Shown piece after piece: positions 1-11,318 of a stretch of DNA of 64,000 bases. The notes beneath the pieces are model-generated. The model did no database searches, was not told the DNA's origin, and worked only from the letters and a program-made list of their open reading frames with translations. The DNA is from Hanleya hanleyi (lineage: Eukaryota > Mollusca > Polyplacophora > Lepidopleurida > Hanleyidae): positions 1-64,000 of the forward strand of contig JAVTVY010020526.1 in assembly GCA_036873755.1 (NCBI GenBank), in the 5' to 3' direction. The stretch's first letter is position 1. Every line of letters begins with the position of its first letter. Position numbers and translations under genes: made by a program.

Positions 1-285
1 TGGACCAATGGGGTCGAGTAAGGTATCAAAGTGAAGCTTATGTGAAGGGGCATCTGATGGGCTGGGTGTGGGGTTGAACTATCGGCCTTCTGCGCATGCG
101 CGGCGGCCGAAGGGTATGAAAATAGCCTTTTTGGAGCTAGGAGAGCCCCTAGTGGACCAATGGGGTCGAGTAAGGTATCAATGTGAAGCTTATGTGAAGG
201 GGCATTTGATGGGCTGGGTGTGGGGTTGAATTAGGGTGATTCTGCGCATGCGCGGCGGCCAAAGGGTATGAAAATAGCCTTTTTG
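1..285 (+). repeat. Two copies of a ~152-bp subterminal repeat
   Basis: The unit beginning tggaccaatggggtcgag starts at 1 and again at 153. Each copy holds ggtatcaa-gtgaagc, a ggggcat-tgatgggctggg block and one TGCGCATGCGCG motif (91-102 and 242-253). The same unit recurs at 12,230-13,060 in the left inverted repeat of the larger element. Its orientation here matches that left arm, although the adjacent terminus and YY1 array match the right arm. Confidence 0.8.
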
Positions 286-819
286 ATCCTCAACCACTAC
301 TGACTCAGGTATTTCTAACGGTGTTAGTCGAGGGCGTTTGGGTCGTCCAGCGCGTTTAGCAGGTGTACTCTCTGGGGTAGTGGTGTGCGTACGTTTGCTA
401 GCTGTACGCTCTTCGGTGGTATCCATTACTAAGATATCATCATCTACAAGGGGAATTTCAAGTAGATCTGCTAGTTCGTCATTTCTCGTGATCTTCAATC
501 CCTCCACGAAGGCTGGAAATGCATTGGGGCCACGCCGCAGTAGACCGTCGATGAGAGCTCTGTTTTGTCGTGAAGGGGTGTTCTGCGCCATGATATCTTC
601 GACACCCTCTTTCAGGAGTATGTTTTCCTGCATAAGGAAATCACATAGTTCAGCCACATGCTCCATCTCATCAACGAGGCGAGGACGGTTCTTTTGAAGC
701 GTAACTAGGTCGGCTGACTCCATGACTATGGGCTCAGGCTGATGAGCAACTGCTACCGTGTAAAAGTCTGGTGAATTTGCACTGGTAAAAGTGAAAAAAG
801 TAAAAGGTTCACAGCTCAT
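190..819 (-). CDS. CARD-domain protein of the Polinton-like element
   Basis: This 209-residue protein starts at the ATG at 819-817. Residues about 41-122 fit a caspase recruitment domain, a six-helix death-fold used for homotypic contacts in apoptosis and innate immune signalling. The family signature is visible in the RPRLVDEM start, the central LLRRGPNAFPAFVEGL stretch and the closing DELADLLE. A basic tail at about 150-166, including AGRPKRPR, could be a nuclear signal or AT-hook-like segment. The last 25 or so residues are encoded by the subterminal repeat, so the gene has read into repeat sequence. A TATA box lies at 972-980. Sitting beside the terminus of a virus-like element, it may modulate host death-domain signalling; that role is inferred. 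No caspase or kinase domain is attached. Confidence 0.72.
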   Translation of the reverse strand: MSCEPFTFFTFTSANSPDFYTVAVAHQPEPIVMESADLVTLQKNRPRLVDEMEHVAELCDFLMQENILLKEGVEDIMAQNTPSRQNRALIDGLLRRGPNAFPAFVEGLKITRNDELADLLEIPLVDDDILVMDTTEERTASKRTHTTTPESTPAKRAGRPKRPRLTPLEIPESVVVEDQKGYFHTLWPPRMRRITLIQPHTQPIKCPFT

Positions 820-971
820 ACAAAACAGGCAAGCAGGCTGGATGACTGACTAGAGGTGAAGCAAGCAGGCAGGCAGGCAGGTAGACAGGCTGGGAGGCTG
901 GTCAGGTCAGGTAAGTCACAGTGCTCCGCAAAAGTAGTGCAATGAATACTCCCCTACCCTAAAAATCGACT
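820..971. repeat. CAGG-rich leader of the CARD gene
   Basis: This stretch between the CARD start codon and its TATA box holds a short caggcaggcaggcagg microsatellite at 866-885 and related gactgactag, ggctgggaggctgg and gtcaggtcagg repeats. It would be the 5' untranslated leader of the minus-strand gene. Confidence 0.45.
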
Positions 972-980
972 CCTTTTATA
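972..980 (-). promoter_or_regulatory. TATA box of the CARD gene
   Basis: On the minus strand the bases read GTATAAAAGG, a canonical TATA box. It lies about 150 bases upstream of the CARD start codon and only about 25 bases from the first GCCGCCATCTT unit, so the array sits in the promoter-proximal position. Confidence 0.6.
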
Positions 981-1003
981 CGTTTTTCTACAATCCGCCA
1001 TCT

Positions 1004-1660
1004 TGTACCCAGCACCCACCACCCACACACATTGCCGCCATCTTGGTCCCAGCACCCACCACCCACACATTGCCGCCATCTTGTACCCAGCACCCACCAC
1101 CCACACATTGCCGCCATCTTGGTCCCAGCACCCACCACCCACACATTGCCGCCATCTTGTACCCAGCACCCACCACCCACACACACACGCCGCCATCTTG
1201 TACCCAGCACCCACCACCCACACATTGCCGCCATCTTGTACCCAGCACCCACCACCCACACGCCGCCATCTTGTACCCAGCACCCACCACCCACACATTG
1301 CCGCCATCTTGTACCCAGCACCCACCACCCACACATTGCCGCCATCTTGGTCCCAGCACCCACCACCCACACATTGCCGCCATCTTGTACCCAGCACCCA
1401 TGGCATTGCCGCCATCTTGTACCCAGCACCCACCACCCACACATTAGGCCGCCATCCGCCATCTTGTACCCAGCAAGGCCGCCATCTTGTACCCAGCACC
1501 CACCACCCACACATTAGGCCGCCATCTTGTACCCAGCACCCACCACCCACACATTAGGCCGCCATCTTGTACCCAGCACCCACCACCCACACATTAGGCC
1601 GCCATCTTGTACCCAGCACCCACCACCCACACATTAGGCCGCCATCTTGTACCCAGCACC
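1004..1660 (+). repeat. YY1-motif minisatellite, ~18 units
   Basis: About 18 units of 35-38 bases each start with (C/G)CCGCCATCTTG followed by a Pro/His-like spacer such as gtacccagcacccaccaccc. Variants read ggtccc instead of gtaccc, and the later units have attaggcc in place of attg. One unit near 1,444-1,470 is broken. GCCGCCATCTTG is the known binding consensus of the zinc-finger factor YY1; occupancy here is inference. Long open frames across the array in all phases are products of the repeat and not genes. Confidence 0.85.
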
Positions 1661-1664
1661 CACC

Positions 1665-1769
1665 ACACACACACACACGCATGCGCACAAAACCAATTCT
1701 GACGTCACCAAAAGTTCTGCGCATGCGCAGTGACGCGCTATTTGTTCAATTTAGCTTTTGTATACTACT
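1665..1769 (+). repeat. Terminal segment with NRF-1-like sites
   Basis: After the array comes a short CA run, a CGCATGCGCA at 1,678, a CRE-like tgacgtca at 1,701 and a perfect TGCGCATGCGCA at 1,718-1,729. The terminal GTATACTACT closes the element. Confidence 0.6.
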
Positions 1770-3189
1770 CACGTGTTGATGTTGAGGTTTGAACATACGC
1801 GGCAGCAAATAAAGAAATATGACTGGACGATCACAACCGGTAACGATTTCCCTTGAACCGGAAACGTTTAAAAGTCTCGAATATTACTACTGGAAACGTT
1901 TGCCTTTTGACAGGAAACGTCTGAAGTATTGGACGTTACAACAGCAAACGTTTGCTTTTGGACAGGAAAGGTCTTCCAAATGTCAATTCACGACATCTGA
2001 TTGGTTGGTGCAAGTTAAACGTTTAAATTTATTAAACGTTTGGATTATGGCGCGAACGGCCCTTCTTAAAAGGTACCGACATAATGAAGTTGAACATACC
2101 AAAGAAAGGCAGTCCTAGGATAAAAGTAACTCCGAAAATGGAAGCCGAAATATAGAATATTATATCACAATGACTTCCATTTTCGGAGTTACTTTTATCG
2201 TAGTTTATGTGAAATTGATCTGTGGGAACAATGAAAGGTAGTCCTATAATGAGGGAAGTTGCACACGTTACGCTAATCATGTGTTACCCAATTAATTTCC
2301 GCCCAATTAGACACTACAGTAGGTGCTCATCCAACCTAAACTCAGCCAAAATAGCTGAATTTTGCGCTTTATCTTGATACATAATTCCTCCAATACGTCA
2401 GTTCGGGATTCCAGATGAACACCATGACCACCATGTTAATTTAACCAGCATAAAGAAAGCAATATGATACCTTCTTTAACATGGTATTGTTGGTGTTGCG
2501 TTGAAACTGCAAACTGACCTGTTGAGAATTCGATGAAAAAAGGGGCCAGTGGAATGAAGTCTAGGCCTAAATACCCACAGGGGATTAAGGTCAGTTTGTA
2601 CAGAACATACATGTAACTAGGGATAAATAAGAGAGATTACATGTATACCTAGAGGTAAATAGAGATTGATTTAGTGTTATGAGTGAGAAGGGCTGAACAT
2701 CAAGGTTGATGATGGCTATGTCACAAGTTAGGATAAGACATGTATTACACTTTCTGGATATCCCACAGGTTGACTGGTGGAGTACAAGATAGGAAAAGAT
2801 TATAAGATATGTTACAGCTTGCTCTTGTGAGAAAAGCAAACAGTGGCCTGCAAAGGTGATAATGAGACAATGGTGGCCAGGTTGGCTGCTATGGTAGAGC
2901 ATCTCACATATACACCTAACCAGCTAAACTGTATAATTTTCTCAGCAGAGTCCAAGCTTTGGTAAAGTGACGATACCAGTCTGCCATACTTTAGAGCGTA
3001 TTAATCTGATATTTTGTGGGAAAATAATGAACAGAGTAATATTTAATGCAGATAAGGGATCAAATATATGCCAAGTGACTATTAGTGACTAAATATAGAC
3101 ATACAAAAGCCTTTCAACCGCTAAGGATACCCAAAACTCATCTCTGTGAAACTACTTTCATGCAGCGTAAGGCTATCCCGTGAGCCGGT
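1770..3189. other. Flank without recognised gene; inverted repeat at 2,119-2,199
   Basis: At 1,830-2,050 the motif ggaaacgttt recurs several times without forming a clean tandem array. An inverted repeat with 25-base arms, ataaaagtaactccgaaaat and its complement, spans 2,119-2,199 around a 30-base AT-rich loop. The rest is AT-rich sequence with only short chance frames. Confidence 0.5.
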
Positions 3190-4190
3190 TTGCACTTTTG
3201 TCCATTTCCCTACAGCATTCTAAAGAGCCTCTGGCTAACGCCAGATCTCAAAAATATCAGATAGGGATAGTTTACGATGTCGAAATTGTAATCATCTCTT
3301 TTGTCGTAAAGTCGACGAGAGAGAAGGCCCGCTTCATTTTTATAGAGATATAGGTCCGCTAGGCCATGTTTAGTTCCCTTCAAATCCAGTGAAGGTGGAT
3401 ATATACCCTTCACTGCGCCATTTATATACCGAGCAAGAAGATCGTCTATATAGCGTTTGGTGAATGAGAAGGAACGGGCTTTGAAATAATCTGTTTTTGA
3501 AAGCGTCTCCATACAGTCGTATTCATAGTAGAACAGATATAGGTCCGCCAAAAGGGGTGCACAATTAGTACCCATTGGAATACCTATATGCTGTTGATAA
3601 ATTTTATCGCCAAATTTCACACAAATACTATTGAGAAATTCGAAACAAAGAAACATTCCATGAATGATATCCCTTGTATGTAGTAGAGCTAAAGAATGCT
3701 TTATGGCTTCTGACATTAATATATCGGCGAACACCGATACTATTAATAAACTAAGACGGACAATACGGTCCTGATGAGAGATTGTAGTATAGGGAGTCGA
3801 GAAATCCCATGTGGATACATGCCTGTCCTTCCATAAGACATTTTGAGTTTTTCAATATCAACATGCATTCAATATCAGAGTTCTTAGAAATAGTGGCGCA
3901 AAACCTTTCCCAAAATGCTTTTATCTCCTGAAGGGCTCTCGTCAACATGGATGAAAAAAGTTTGTTTGTGCAGCTTCTAGAACCAGCTATGAATCAAGCT
4001 TTGTATGATGATTTATGCATTTTGGGAGTCCAGTACACTTTCGGTATATCGTTATGAGTGGTTGGAAGACAAACACCTCTTTCCTTGAGAAACGTTTTGT
4101 GGTTGTTAAATAAATCTTCCAGAGTATGCTGTTTGGGAGTGAGTAGACGTATTCGGCGATGGTGAGCTAATACTCAATTCCTTAACCAGC
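3190..4190 (-). pseudogene. Penelope-like reverse transcriptase relic (copy 1)
   Basis: The minus strand carries a degenerate reverse transcriptase closely related to the plus-strand copy at 60,271-61,400. The best stretch (3,210-3,734) includes GIPMGTNCAPLLADLYL and the catalytic RYIDDLL motif, followed by LYDKRDDYNFDIVNYP. Upstream, at about 3,950-4,140, are the KVYWTPKMHK and FIAGSRSCT segments typical of the N-terminal part of Penelope-type RTs. Stops and frame changes at about 3,735, 3,950 and 4,010 break it, and the C-terminal third present in copy 2 is missing. The assignment to Penelope-like elements rests on these motifs; no GIY-YIG endonuclease is seen. Confidence 0.7.
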
Positions 4191-4856
4191 ACCTGGTAAT
4201 AGTAATATTTACATATGAATATTATATTATTTTGAGCTTTGTCTGCTGGGACTATGACAAATTTACTCTGGAGACTTTCCAACTGAGGTTTCTCAATACT
4301 TGTTTTGCTTGGGGAAGGGTACTATACTGTCAATATGGCGGATCGTTTCAACGACCTTGTTCTTGGTGAGGTCCAGTCAGTCAGCAAGTACTGTAGGTTC
4401 AACTTTCTCTCGCTTCGACCACTCATAAATGTTGTACGAAATACCCACTCGGTGCGGCATTTCAGCCTGTGGCGTAGTAAATAATAACGCGAAATCTTCA
4501 GACCTTACAGCGACTTACAATTATGGTGAAGCATTGATGATTTGATATTAATTCACAAAGACTGCATGAATAGGATAAAGGATAATTTATTTCAGATATA
4601 TTGTCTCATCAAATAGACAGAAACGCCTATTCCAAATCAATTAATTCACGAAGTATATACCAATTCCAAACAAATTCTGTCACTCAATCTGGAACATGAC
4701 ATTTCCAAGTATACCATATTTTATGATAAAAAATGACTAATCATAGTTGTGACAAAATTGCAATACCGTTTAACCGTACGTTCCGTTCATCAATGTAAAT
4801 AGGTTTAAAAGTTCAAATAAGGGAGATAAACATGTCCATGTATATAATTCTTTATT
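4191..4856. other. No gene recognised
   Basis: AT-rich sequence between the RT relic and the dispersed element. No long frame or repeat is seen. Confidence 0.4.
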
Positions 4857-5689
4857 CCTACGAAGTAGGCTACAGATCGCAAATTGTCCGGTAATGAGTG
4901 AGTCAGTCAGTCCATCCGAATCCTTTCGTCGGCAAAATAAGGAGAACCGTTGACATTATAACCTTGATTTTTGGCATGAACGAGCATTAGGGCATTGTTA
5001 CCAGCTAGTTCTGATCTGAAATAATTCTGATTAAAATTAGATTTATAATTAACACTTCAGTATATTGTTATATATATGTAAGCTGTAGCCTGTAACGTGT
5101 ATCCTATTTCACATCCAAACATGTCATCATTGCCAAGAAAACTGTAGTCCGTTTTGCTCCAGCGTTTTATCGCATTCAATGAGTAGGCCTATCAGTTACT
5201 CTCCGGCTAAAAATACCCTACTGCATATACCCTCAAAAATTCAGCGCTGTTTGCACAACGAAGCTGAGGTGGTTTAACGTTTATCAATGAAGAAAACCAC
5301 CGATCAACTGCCATAGAATATAATGTGAAACAAGGAAACCGGAATAGTACATTCATCAGATTGCCGATACCCAAAATGTGTTGTCTCATATATCTAGATA
5401 ACAACGTGATGTAGAGACGCTATTTATTCGTCTTTGTACCGGATATGCTCAGGAGAATCACATAGAATCATTATTATCTTGTGCATAGAAGGTGTTGGTC
5501 TCGAGTTGAATTACCGTAAACTACATAAATGCTACCTTTCTATTCTATAGTACTATATATAAAAATTTGGTGTATTGTTGGGAAAATAATGTGATTCAAA
5601 AAGTTGTTTTGATCCTGGACAAGGGCACTAAAAACCACTAAAGAGATGTAGATGTATTTTCACACGTAAAGCTTGAAATCTAGTGAACC

Positions 5690-8600
5690 TATATTATTAT
5701 GTCTCCCCCAACTATGTTGGGGGGAGACATCTAGTGTTTGTGCTGTCTGTCTGTCTGTCTGGATGGATGTCTGTCCGTCCCCTTGCCTTGTCTGCAAGAT
5801 ATCTTGAGAACTACTGGATGGAATTTCACCAAACTTGGATGGAAGCGTCATTGGGATAGCCCCCTCATTTGATTAGGTTTTGGTGTATGTGCGTGCATTC
5901 ATCCGTGTCCGTCCGTCCGTCCATCTACTTGTACATGTATATACAGGCCTTGTCTGCAAGATATCTTGAGAACTAGTGGACGGAATTTCACCCCACTTGG
6001 ATGGAAGATTCAGTGGGATAGCCTCCTCATTTGATTAGGTTTTGGTGTGTGTGCGTGCATTCGTCCGTGTCCGGTGTCCGTCCGTCCGTCCATCTACTTG
6101 TACATGTATATACAGGGCTTGTCTGCAAGATATCTGGAGAACTACTGGACGGAATTTCACCAAACTTGGATGGAAGCTTCATTGGGATAGCCCCCTCATT
6201 TGATTAGGTTTTGGTGAATGCGGGTGCATTCATCCGTGTCCGGTGTCCGTCCATCCGTCCATCTACTTGTACATGTATATACAGGCCTTGTCTGCAAGAT
6301 ATCTTGAGAACTACTGGACGGAATCTCACCCCACTTGGATGGAAGCTACAGTGGGATAACCCCCTCATTTGATTAGGTTTTGGTGTGTGTGCGTGCATCC
6401 ATCCATGTCCGGTGTCCGTCCGTCCGTCCATCTACTTGCTCATGTATATACAGGGCTTGTCTGCAAGATATCTGGAGAACTACTGGACGGAATTTCACCA
6501 AACTTGGGTGAAAGCTTCATTGGGATAGCCCCCTCATTTGACTAGGTTTTGGTGTGTGTGCATGCATTCATCCGTGTCCGGTGTCCGTCCGTCCGCCCAT
6601 CTACTTGTACATGTATATACAGGCCTTGTCTGCAAAATATCTTGAGAACTACTGGACGGAATTTCACCACACTTGGATGGAAGCTTCAGTGGGATAGCCC
6701 ACCTCATTTGATTAGGTATTGGTGTGTGTGCGTGCATTCATCCATGTCCGGTGTTCGTCCGTCCGTCCATCTACTTGTACATGTATATACAGGGCTTGTC
6801 TGCAAGATATCTGGAGAACTACTGGACAGAATTTCACCAAACTTGGATGGAAGCTTCATTAGGATAGCCCCCTCATTTGACTAGGTTTTGGTGTGTGTGC
6901 ATGCTTCGTCCGTGTCCGGTGTCCGTCCGTCCTTCCATCTGCTTGTACATGTATATACAGGCTTTGTCTGCAAGATATCTTGAGAACTACTGGACGGAAT
7001 TTCGAGTGGAATAGCCCCTCATTTGATTAGGTTTTGGTGTGTGTGCGTGCATTCATCCATGTCCAGTGTCCGTCCGTCCGTCCATCTACTTGTACATGTA
7101 TATACAGGGCTTGTCTGCAAGATATCTGGAGAACTACTGGACAGAATTTCACCAAACTTGGATGGAAGCTTCATTAGGATAGCCCCCTCATTTGACTAGG
7201 TTTTGGTGTGTGTGCATGCATTCATCCGTGTCCGGTGTCCGTCCGTCCGCCCATCTACTTGTACATGTATATACAGGCCTTGTCTGCAAAATATCTTGAG
7301 AACTACTGGACGGAATTTCACCACACTTGGATGGAAGCTTCAGTGGGATAGCCCACCTCATTTGATTAGGTATTGGTGTGTGTGCGTGCATTCATCCATG
7401 TCCGGTGTTCGTCCGTCCGTCCATCTACTTGTACATGTATATACAGGGCTTGTCTGCAAGATATCTGGAGAACTACTGGACAGAATTTCACCAAACTTGG
7501 ATGGAAGCTTCATTGGGATAGCCCCCTCATTTGACTAGGTTTTGGTGTGTGTGCATGCTTTCGTCCGTGTCCGGTGTCCGTCCGTCCGTCCATCTACTTG
7601 TACATGTATATACAGGCCTTGTCTGCAAGATATCTTGAGAACTACTGGACGGAATCTCACCGCACTTGGATGGAAGCTACAGTGGGATAACCCCCTCATT
7701 TGATTAGGTTTTGGTGTGTGTCCGTGCATTCATCCATGTCCGGTGTCCGTCCGTCCGTCCATCTACTTGTACATGTATATACAGGGCTTGTCTGCAAGAT
7801 ATCTGGAGAACTACTGGACGGAATTTCACCAAACTTGGGTGAAAGCTTCATTGGGATAGCCCCCTCATTTGACTAGGTTTTGGTGTGTGTGCATGCATTC
7901 ATCCGTGTCCGGTGTCCGTCCGTCCGTCCATCTATTTGTACATGTATATACAGGCCTTGTCTGCAAGATATCTTGAGAACTACTGGACGGAATTTCACCA
8001 CACTTGGATGGAAGCTTCAGTGGGATAGCCCCCTCATTTGATTATGTTTTGGTGTGTGTGTGCATTCATCCATGTCCGGTGTCCGTCCGTCCGTCCATCT
8101 ACTTGTACATGTATATACAGGGCTTGTCTGCAAGATATCTGGAGAACTACTGAACAGAATTTCACCAAACTTGGATGGAAGCTTCATTAGGATAGCCCCC
8201 TCATTTGACTAGGTTTTGGTGTGTGTGCGTGCATTCGTCCATGTCCGGTGTCTGTCCGTCCGTCCATCTACTTGTACATGTATATACAGGGCTTGTCTGC
8301 AAGATATCTGGAGAACTACTGGACAGAATTTCACCAAACTTGGATGGAAGCTTCATTGGGATAGCCCCCGCATTTGATTAGGTTTTGGTGTATGTGGGTG
8401 CATTCATCCGTGTCCGGTGTCCGTCCGTCCGTCCATCTACTTGTACATGTATATACAGGGCTTACCTGCAAGATATCTGGAGAACTACTAGATGGAATTT
8501 TACCAAACTTGGATGAAAGCTTCATTGGGATAGCCCCCTCATTTGACTAGGTTTTGGTTTGTGTGCATGCGTTCATCCGTGTCCGGTGTCCGTCCATCTA

Positions 8601-9478
8601 CTTGTACATGTATATACAGGGCTTGTCTGCAAGATATCTGGAGAACTACTTGACAGAATTTCACCAAACTTGGATGGAAGCTTCTTTGGGATAGCCCCCT
8701 CATTTGATTAGGTTTTGGTGTGTGTGCGTGCATTCGTCCATATCTGGTGTCCGTCCATCCGTCCATCTACTTGTACATGTATGTACAGGGCTTGTCTACA
8801 AGATATCTTGAGAACTACTGGACGGAATCTCACTCCACTTGGATGGAAGCTACAGTGGGATAGCCCCCTCATTTGATTAGGTTTTGGTGTGTGTGCGTGC
8901 ATTCATCCATGTTCGGTGTCCATCCGTCCGTCCATCTACTTGTACATGTATATACAAGGCTTGTCTGCAAGATATCTGGAGAACTACTGGACAGAATTTC
9001 ACCAAACTTGGATGGCCCCCTCATTTGACTAGGTTTTGGTGTGTGTGCATGCGTTCGTCCGGTGTCCGTCCGTCCGTCCATCTGCTTGTACATGTATATA
9101 CAGGCTTTGTCTGCAAGATATCTTGGATGGAATTTCACCAAACTTGGATGGAAGCTTCATTGGGATAACCCCCACATTTGATCAGGTTTTAGTGTATGTG
9201 TGCATGCATTCATCCGTGTCCGGTGTCCGTCCAACCGTTCATCTACTTGTACATGTATATACAATGAAAACCGCTTCTTTGCAATTAATATTTTTAGATA
9301 CGCAGCTTTGTTTGAGATATTTATTGCTACATTCATTTTATAGCACTTTCCCTTAAATTATGTGCCCATTCAAGGCAAGGTGGGAGGTTGGGGGAGACGT
9401 ATGTTTTTGCTCAAAAAAACAACCAGCATAGGCTTCATGCCGGAGCGGCAACTCAAGGGTCAAAGCGGAACCTCTAGT
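5690..9478. mobile_element. 3.8-kb insertion carrying a satellite array
   Basis: Copies 2 and 3 of the host element are continuous at the position ctactgaac / tttattattcaatctg, so this stretch is an insertion with known empty sites. It opens with the palindrome atgtctcccccaactatgtt followed by ggggggagacat (5,698-5,731) and closes with a related ggttgggggagacgtatgtt at 9,390-9,409 and ggtcaaagcggaacctctag. The middle is the 170-bp satellite. The layout recalls satellite-bearing non-autonomous elements of bivalves (the pearl type); that comparison is tentative. Confidence 0.6.
5760..9262 (+). repeat. ~170-bp satellite, about 20 units, with A/B dimer order
   Basis: Each unit contains (ccgt)n, catctacttgtacatgtata, a ttgtctgcaagatatct core, gagaactactgga, ggaatttcacc, acttggatggaagct and cccctcatttgattaggttt. 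Units alternate between a form with caggccttg and cttgagaac and a form with cagggcttg and ctggagaac, giving a dimer of about 340 bases. A block near 6,549-6,884 is repeated almost exactly at 7,203-7,538, 654 bases on, showing block duplication. Open frames here are repeat artefacts. Confidence 0.9.
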
Positions 9479-9773
9479 TCAATCTGTTTCCTTTAAAAAA
9501 AAATGTAAAATTAAATCGGTGATCGTTATTTATTTTGGAATGAAGGCGCATTAGGAGACTGTTACCAACAAGTTCTGAGCTGACCTATTTTTGATGGAAA
9601 TTTCTGGTGATTTTTTGATGAAAATCAGTGGCGATTCTGACTTGGGCGGTGCCCATCTTAATATAGGCAGGATTTCAACTGGGGGTGGGGGTTTCCAAGA
9701 GTTCAGTTCGCGTTCGAGTCCTAATGCCTACTGTACTTCGTAGGTCCTGTGACGTTAGTCACACTGCTCATGT

Positions 9774-11318
9774 ATCAATGAAAATTCTAAATAAAAAAGC
9801 AAACTGAAATAGAAATGACGAATGTAGATCGATACAATTGTAAAATGTGCTAAAACTATATTTTGTTTTCATATAAACCAAGATGAACAATAAATGCCTA
9901 GTTTTTAACAACTTGGATCGAGTCTCTGAGATCACGAGATGGTATATCCAGTATTCCAGAACTATGACACGAAGAAAACTGCGCAATCAATCTCCAGTTT
10001 CGTCGACCAGAAAAGGATGACAACAAAACCTTCATACTTCACATTTTCTCTGTTCCATCGTTCTGTAAAATAATATAACAGAATAGTATAGGTCTAGAGA
10101 ACAAATAGTCATAGAAATAGTGAGATTATCGGTCTATATCGGGAGGCCCCGAATGTTTGATCCCCACTCCCTCGAATTCCTACCCTAGCCCCTGTACTAT
10201 TTCTTAGTATGACCGCCGTGAGGTTCCGAACACGACAAATAAATAAAGGACTTTAAGGTTGAAGACTGAACATGAACCTCAACCTCCGAACAGGGTTGTG
10301 TCCCATTATTCCAGAATTATACACCCCTGCCATCATTCACTTAATTATGCAGTTCTGTACCAGAACAGTATTTCACAAAACCTAGATCTTACAGCCAAAA
10401 AGTTCTTATTAACATATACTTTAAATGATGTGAATATGCCTGAGCAATTCAGATGTGAATGAGCATTTGTTTCCCAAAATATAACATTGCTTTTTTGTTC
10501 AAATCATCGACCGTTAGATTTGGTGTAATGTAGTTGTTGAAAAGAGGTAGTTTTGCTTAATTCAAGCTTTTGCAAAAGGGAACAGTTACGATAATCTGGC
10601 ACTTTTAATCTCCGTCAAATGCTACATGGCTCGATGCAGACTGTATGGAGAATATCAGGGCGTTTTTTCGCCCTCGGTGACTGAAGTCAGGATCGATCAA
10701 CATAGCAGATAGAGGTTGCATGCACCTAGCATGGCGATTTGAAATATTTCGCTATTCATACTTTTTATTCCTCGATAGCAACCAATAAAATGGTGCATGC
10801 ATATTCCGTAATATTATGACTGAGTTTGCTGAGATTGGACTAAATATGCTTTATTTCGGACCACAACAAGTTTAGTAACGTGGTCGTACTGATGATCATT
10901 ACAGAGGGAAGTTTGCATTTTCGTTTTGGGACATATGCTCAACCAGTGACTGTCATTATTTAACCAAAGACATTAAATGTTTCCGGATATACCACATACA
11001 ATTACCTGAACATACCTGTCAATCAGGTAACCAAACTATTTATTGACTCGTATCCAAAGTGATTAGCTGCTGTGCCAGCTTAAGAATTTCCTCGTATCTC
11101 AATGTCCGCTGACACCAGTTATCAGGAATACATGTCAGACCATGCTGCAAACGGAAAAGAAAAAAGAAAATGCAGCTGTCAGTTGGCACTTTCCCTTCGA
11201 ACAAGTCTCTAAACGGTACGCTATCAGGACTATTAATTACTGACTCTGGAAGTTCGATTTTGCAGGCCTTCCGACACCGGAGAGACTACTCTATCAAGGG
11301 ATATATTAATATCATGAT
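9774..11318. other. Flank of the large element; no gene recognised
   Basis: AT-rich host sequence with only short frames. The stretch just before the element, at 11,313-11,317, reads catga, which recurs just after its right end. Confidence 0.5.

Larger units (their letters stand above)
1..1769. mobile_element. End of a second Polinton-like element (partial, cut by window start)
   Basis: This segment ends at 1,760-1,769 in GTATACTACT, the reverse complement of the AGTAGTATAC terminus of the 12.8-kb element at 11,319-24,091. The adjoining bases (caatttagcttttgtatact) also resemble that element's right end (caatttacgctttgtatact). Inside lie a YY1-motif minisatellite, TGCGCATGCGC motifs and about 150-bp subterminal repeats related to those of the larger element, so both belong to one family. 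The only gene seen is a CARD-domain ORF on the minus strand. The other end lies outside the window, so its size and remaining genes are unknown. The flank after the end begins CACGTG; no target duplication can be tested. Confidence 0.75.
4857..9773 (+). mobile_element. CCTACGAAGTA-ended dispersed element, copy 1 (split by an insertion)
   Basis: It begins cctacgaagtaggctacag and ends with tacttcgtaggtcctgtgacgttagtcacactgctcatgt, so the ends carry a short inverted repeat (cctacgaagta). Two other copies, at 28,264-29,687 and 62,174-63,461, give the same 5' and 3' segments, including the gtttttcgtcggcaaaataagg-like block and the ggcgatcgttatttatttt block. No coding sequence is seen, so it is non-autonomous. 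About 1.1 kb of it is ancestral; the remainder is the insertion at about 5,690-9,478. Confidence 0.75.

Noticed and set aside
954..1557. Long overlapping open frames on both strands (up to 198 residues)
   Set aside because: They are translations of the YY1-motif minisatellite; every phase is open because the unit lacks stops.
1004..1660. CRISPR array
   Set aside because: The units are continuous minisatellite copies without unique spacers, in a eukaryotic genome.
1819..2118. 99-residue frame after the first element
   Set aside because: It reads through a region with recurring ggaaacgttt motifs and has no recognisable domain or gene context.
6549..7538. Two identical 111-residue frames as a duplicated gene
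   Set aside because: They fall wholly within the 170-bp satellite and are conserved only because the DNA block is duplicated.
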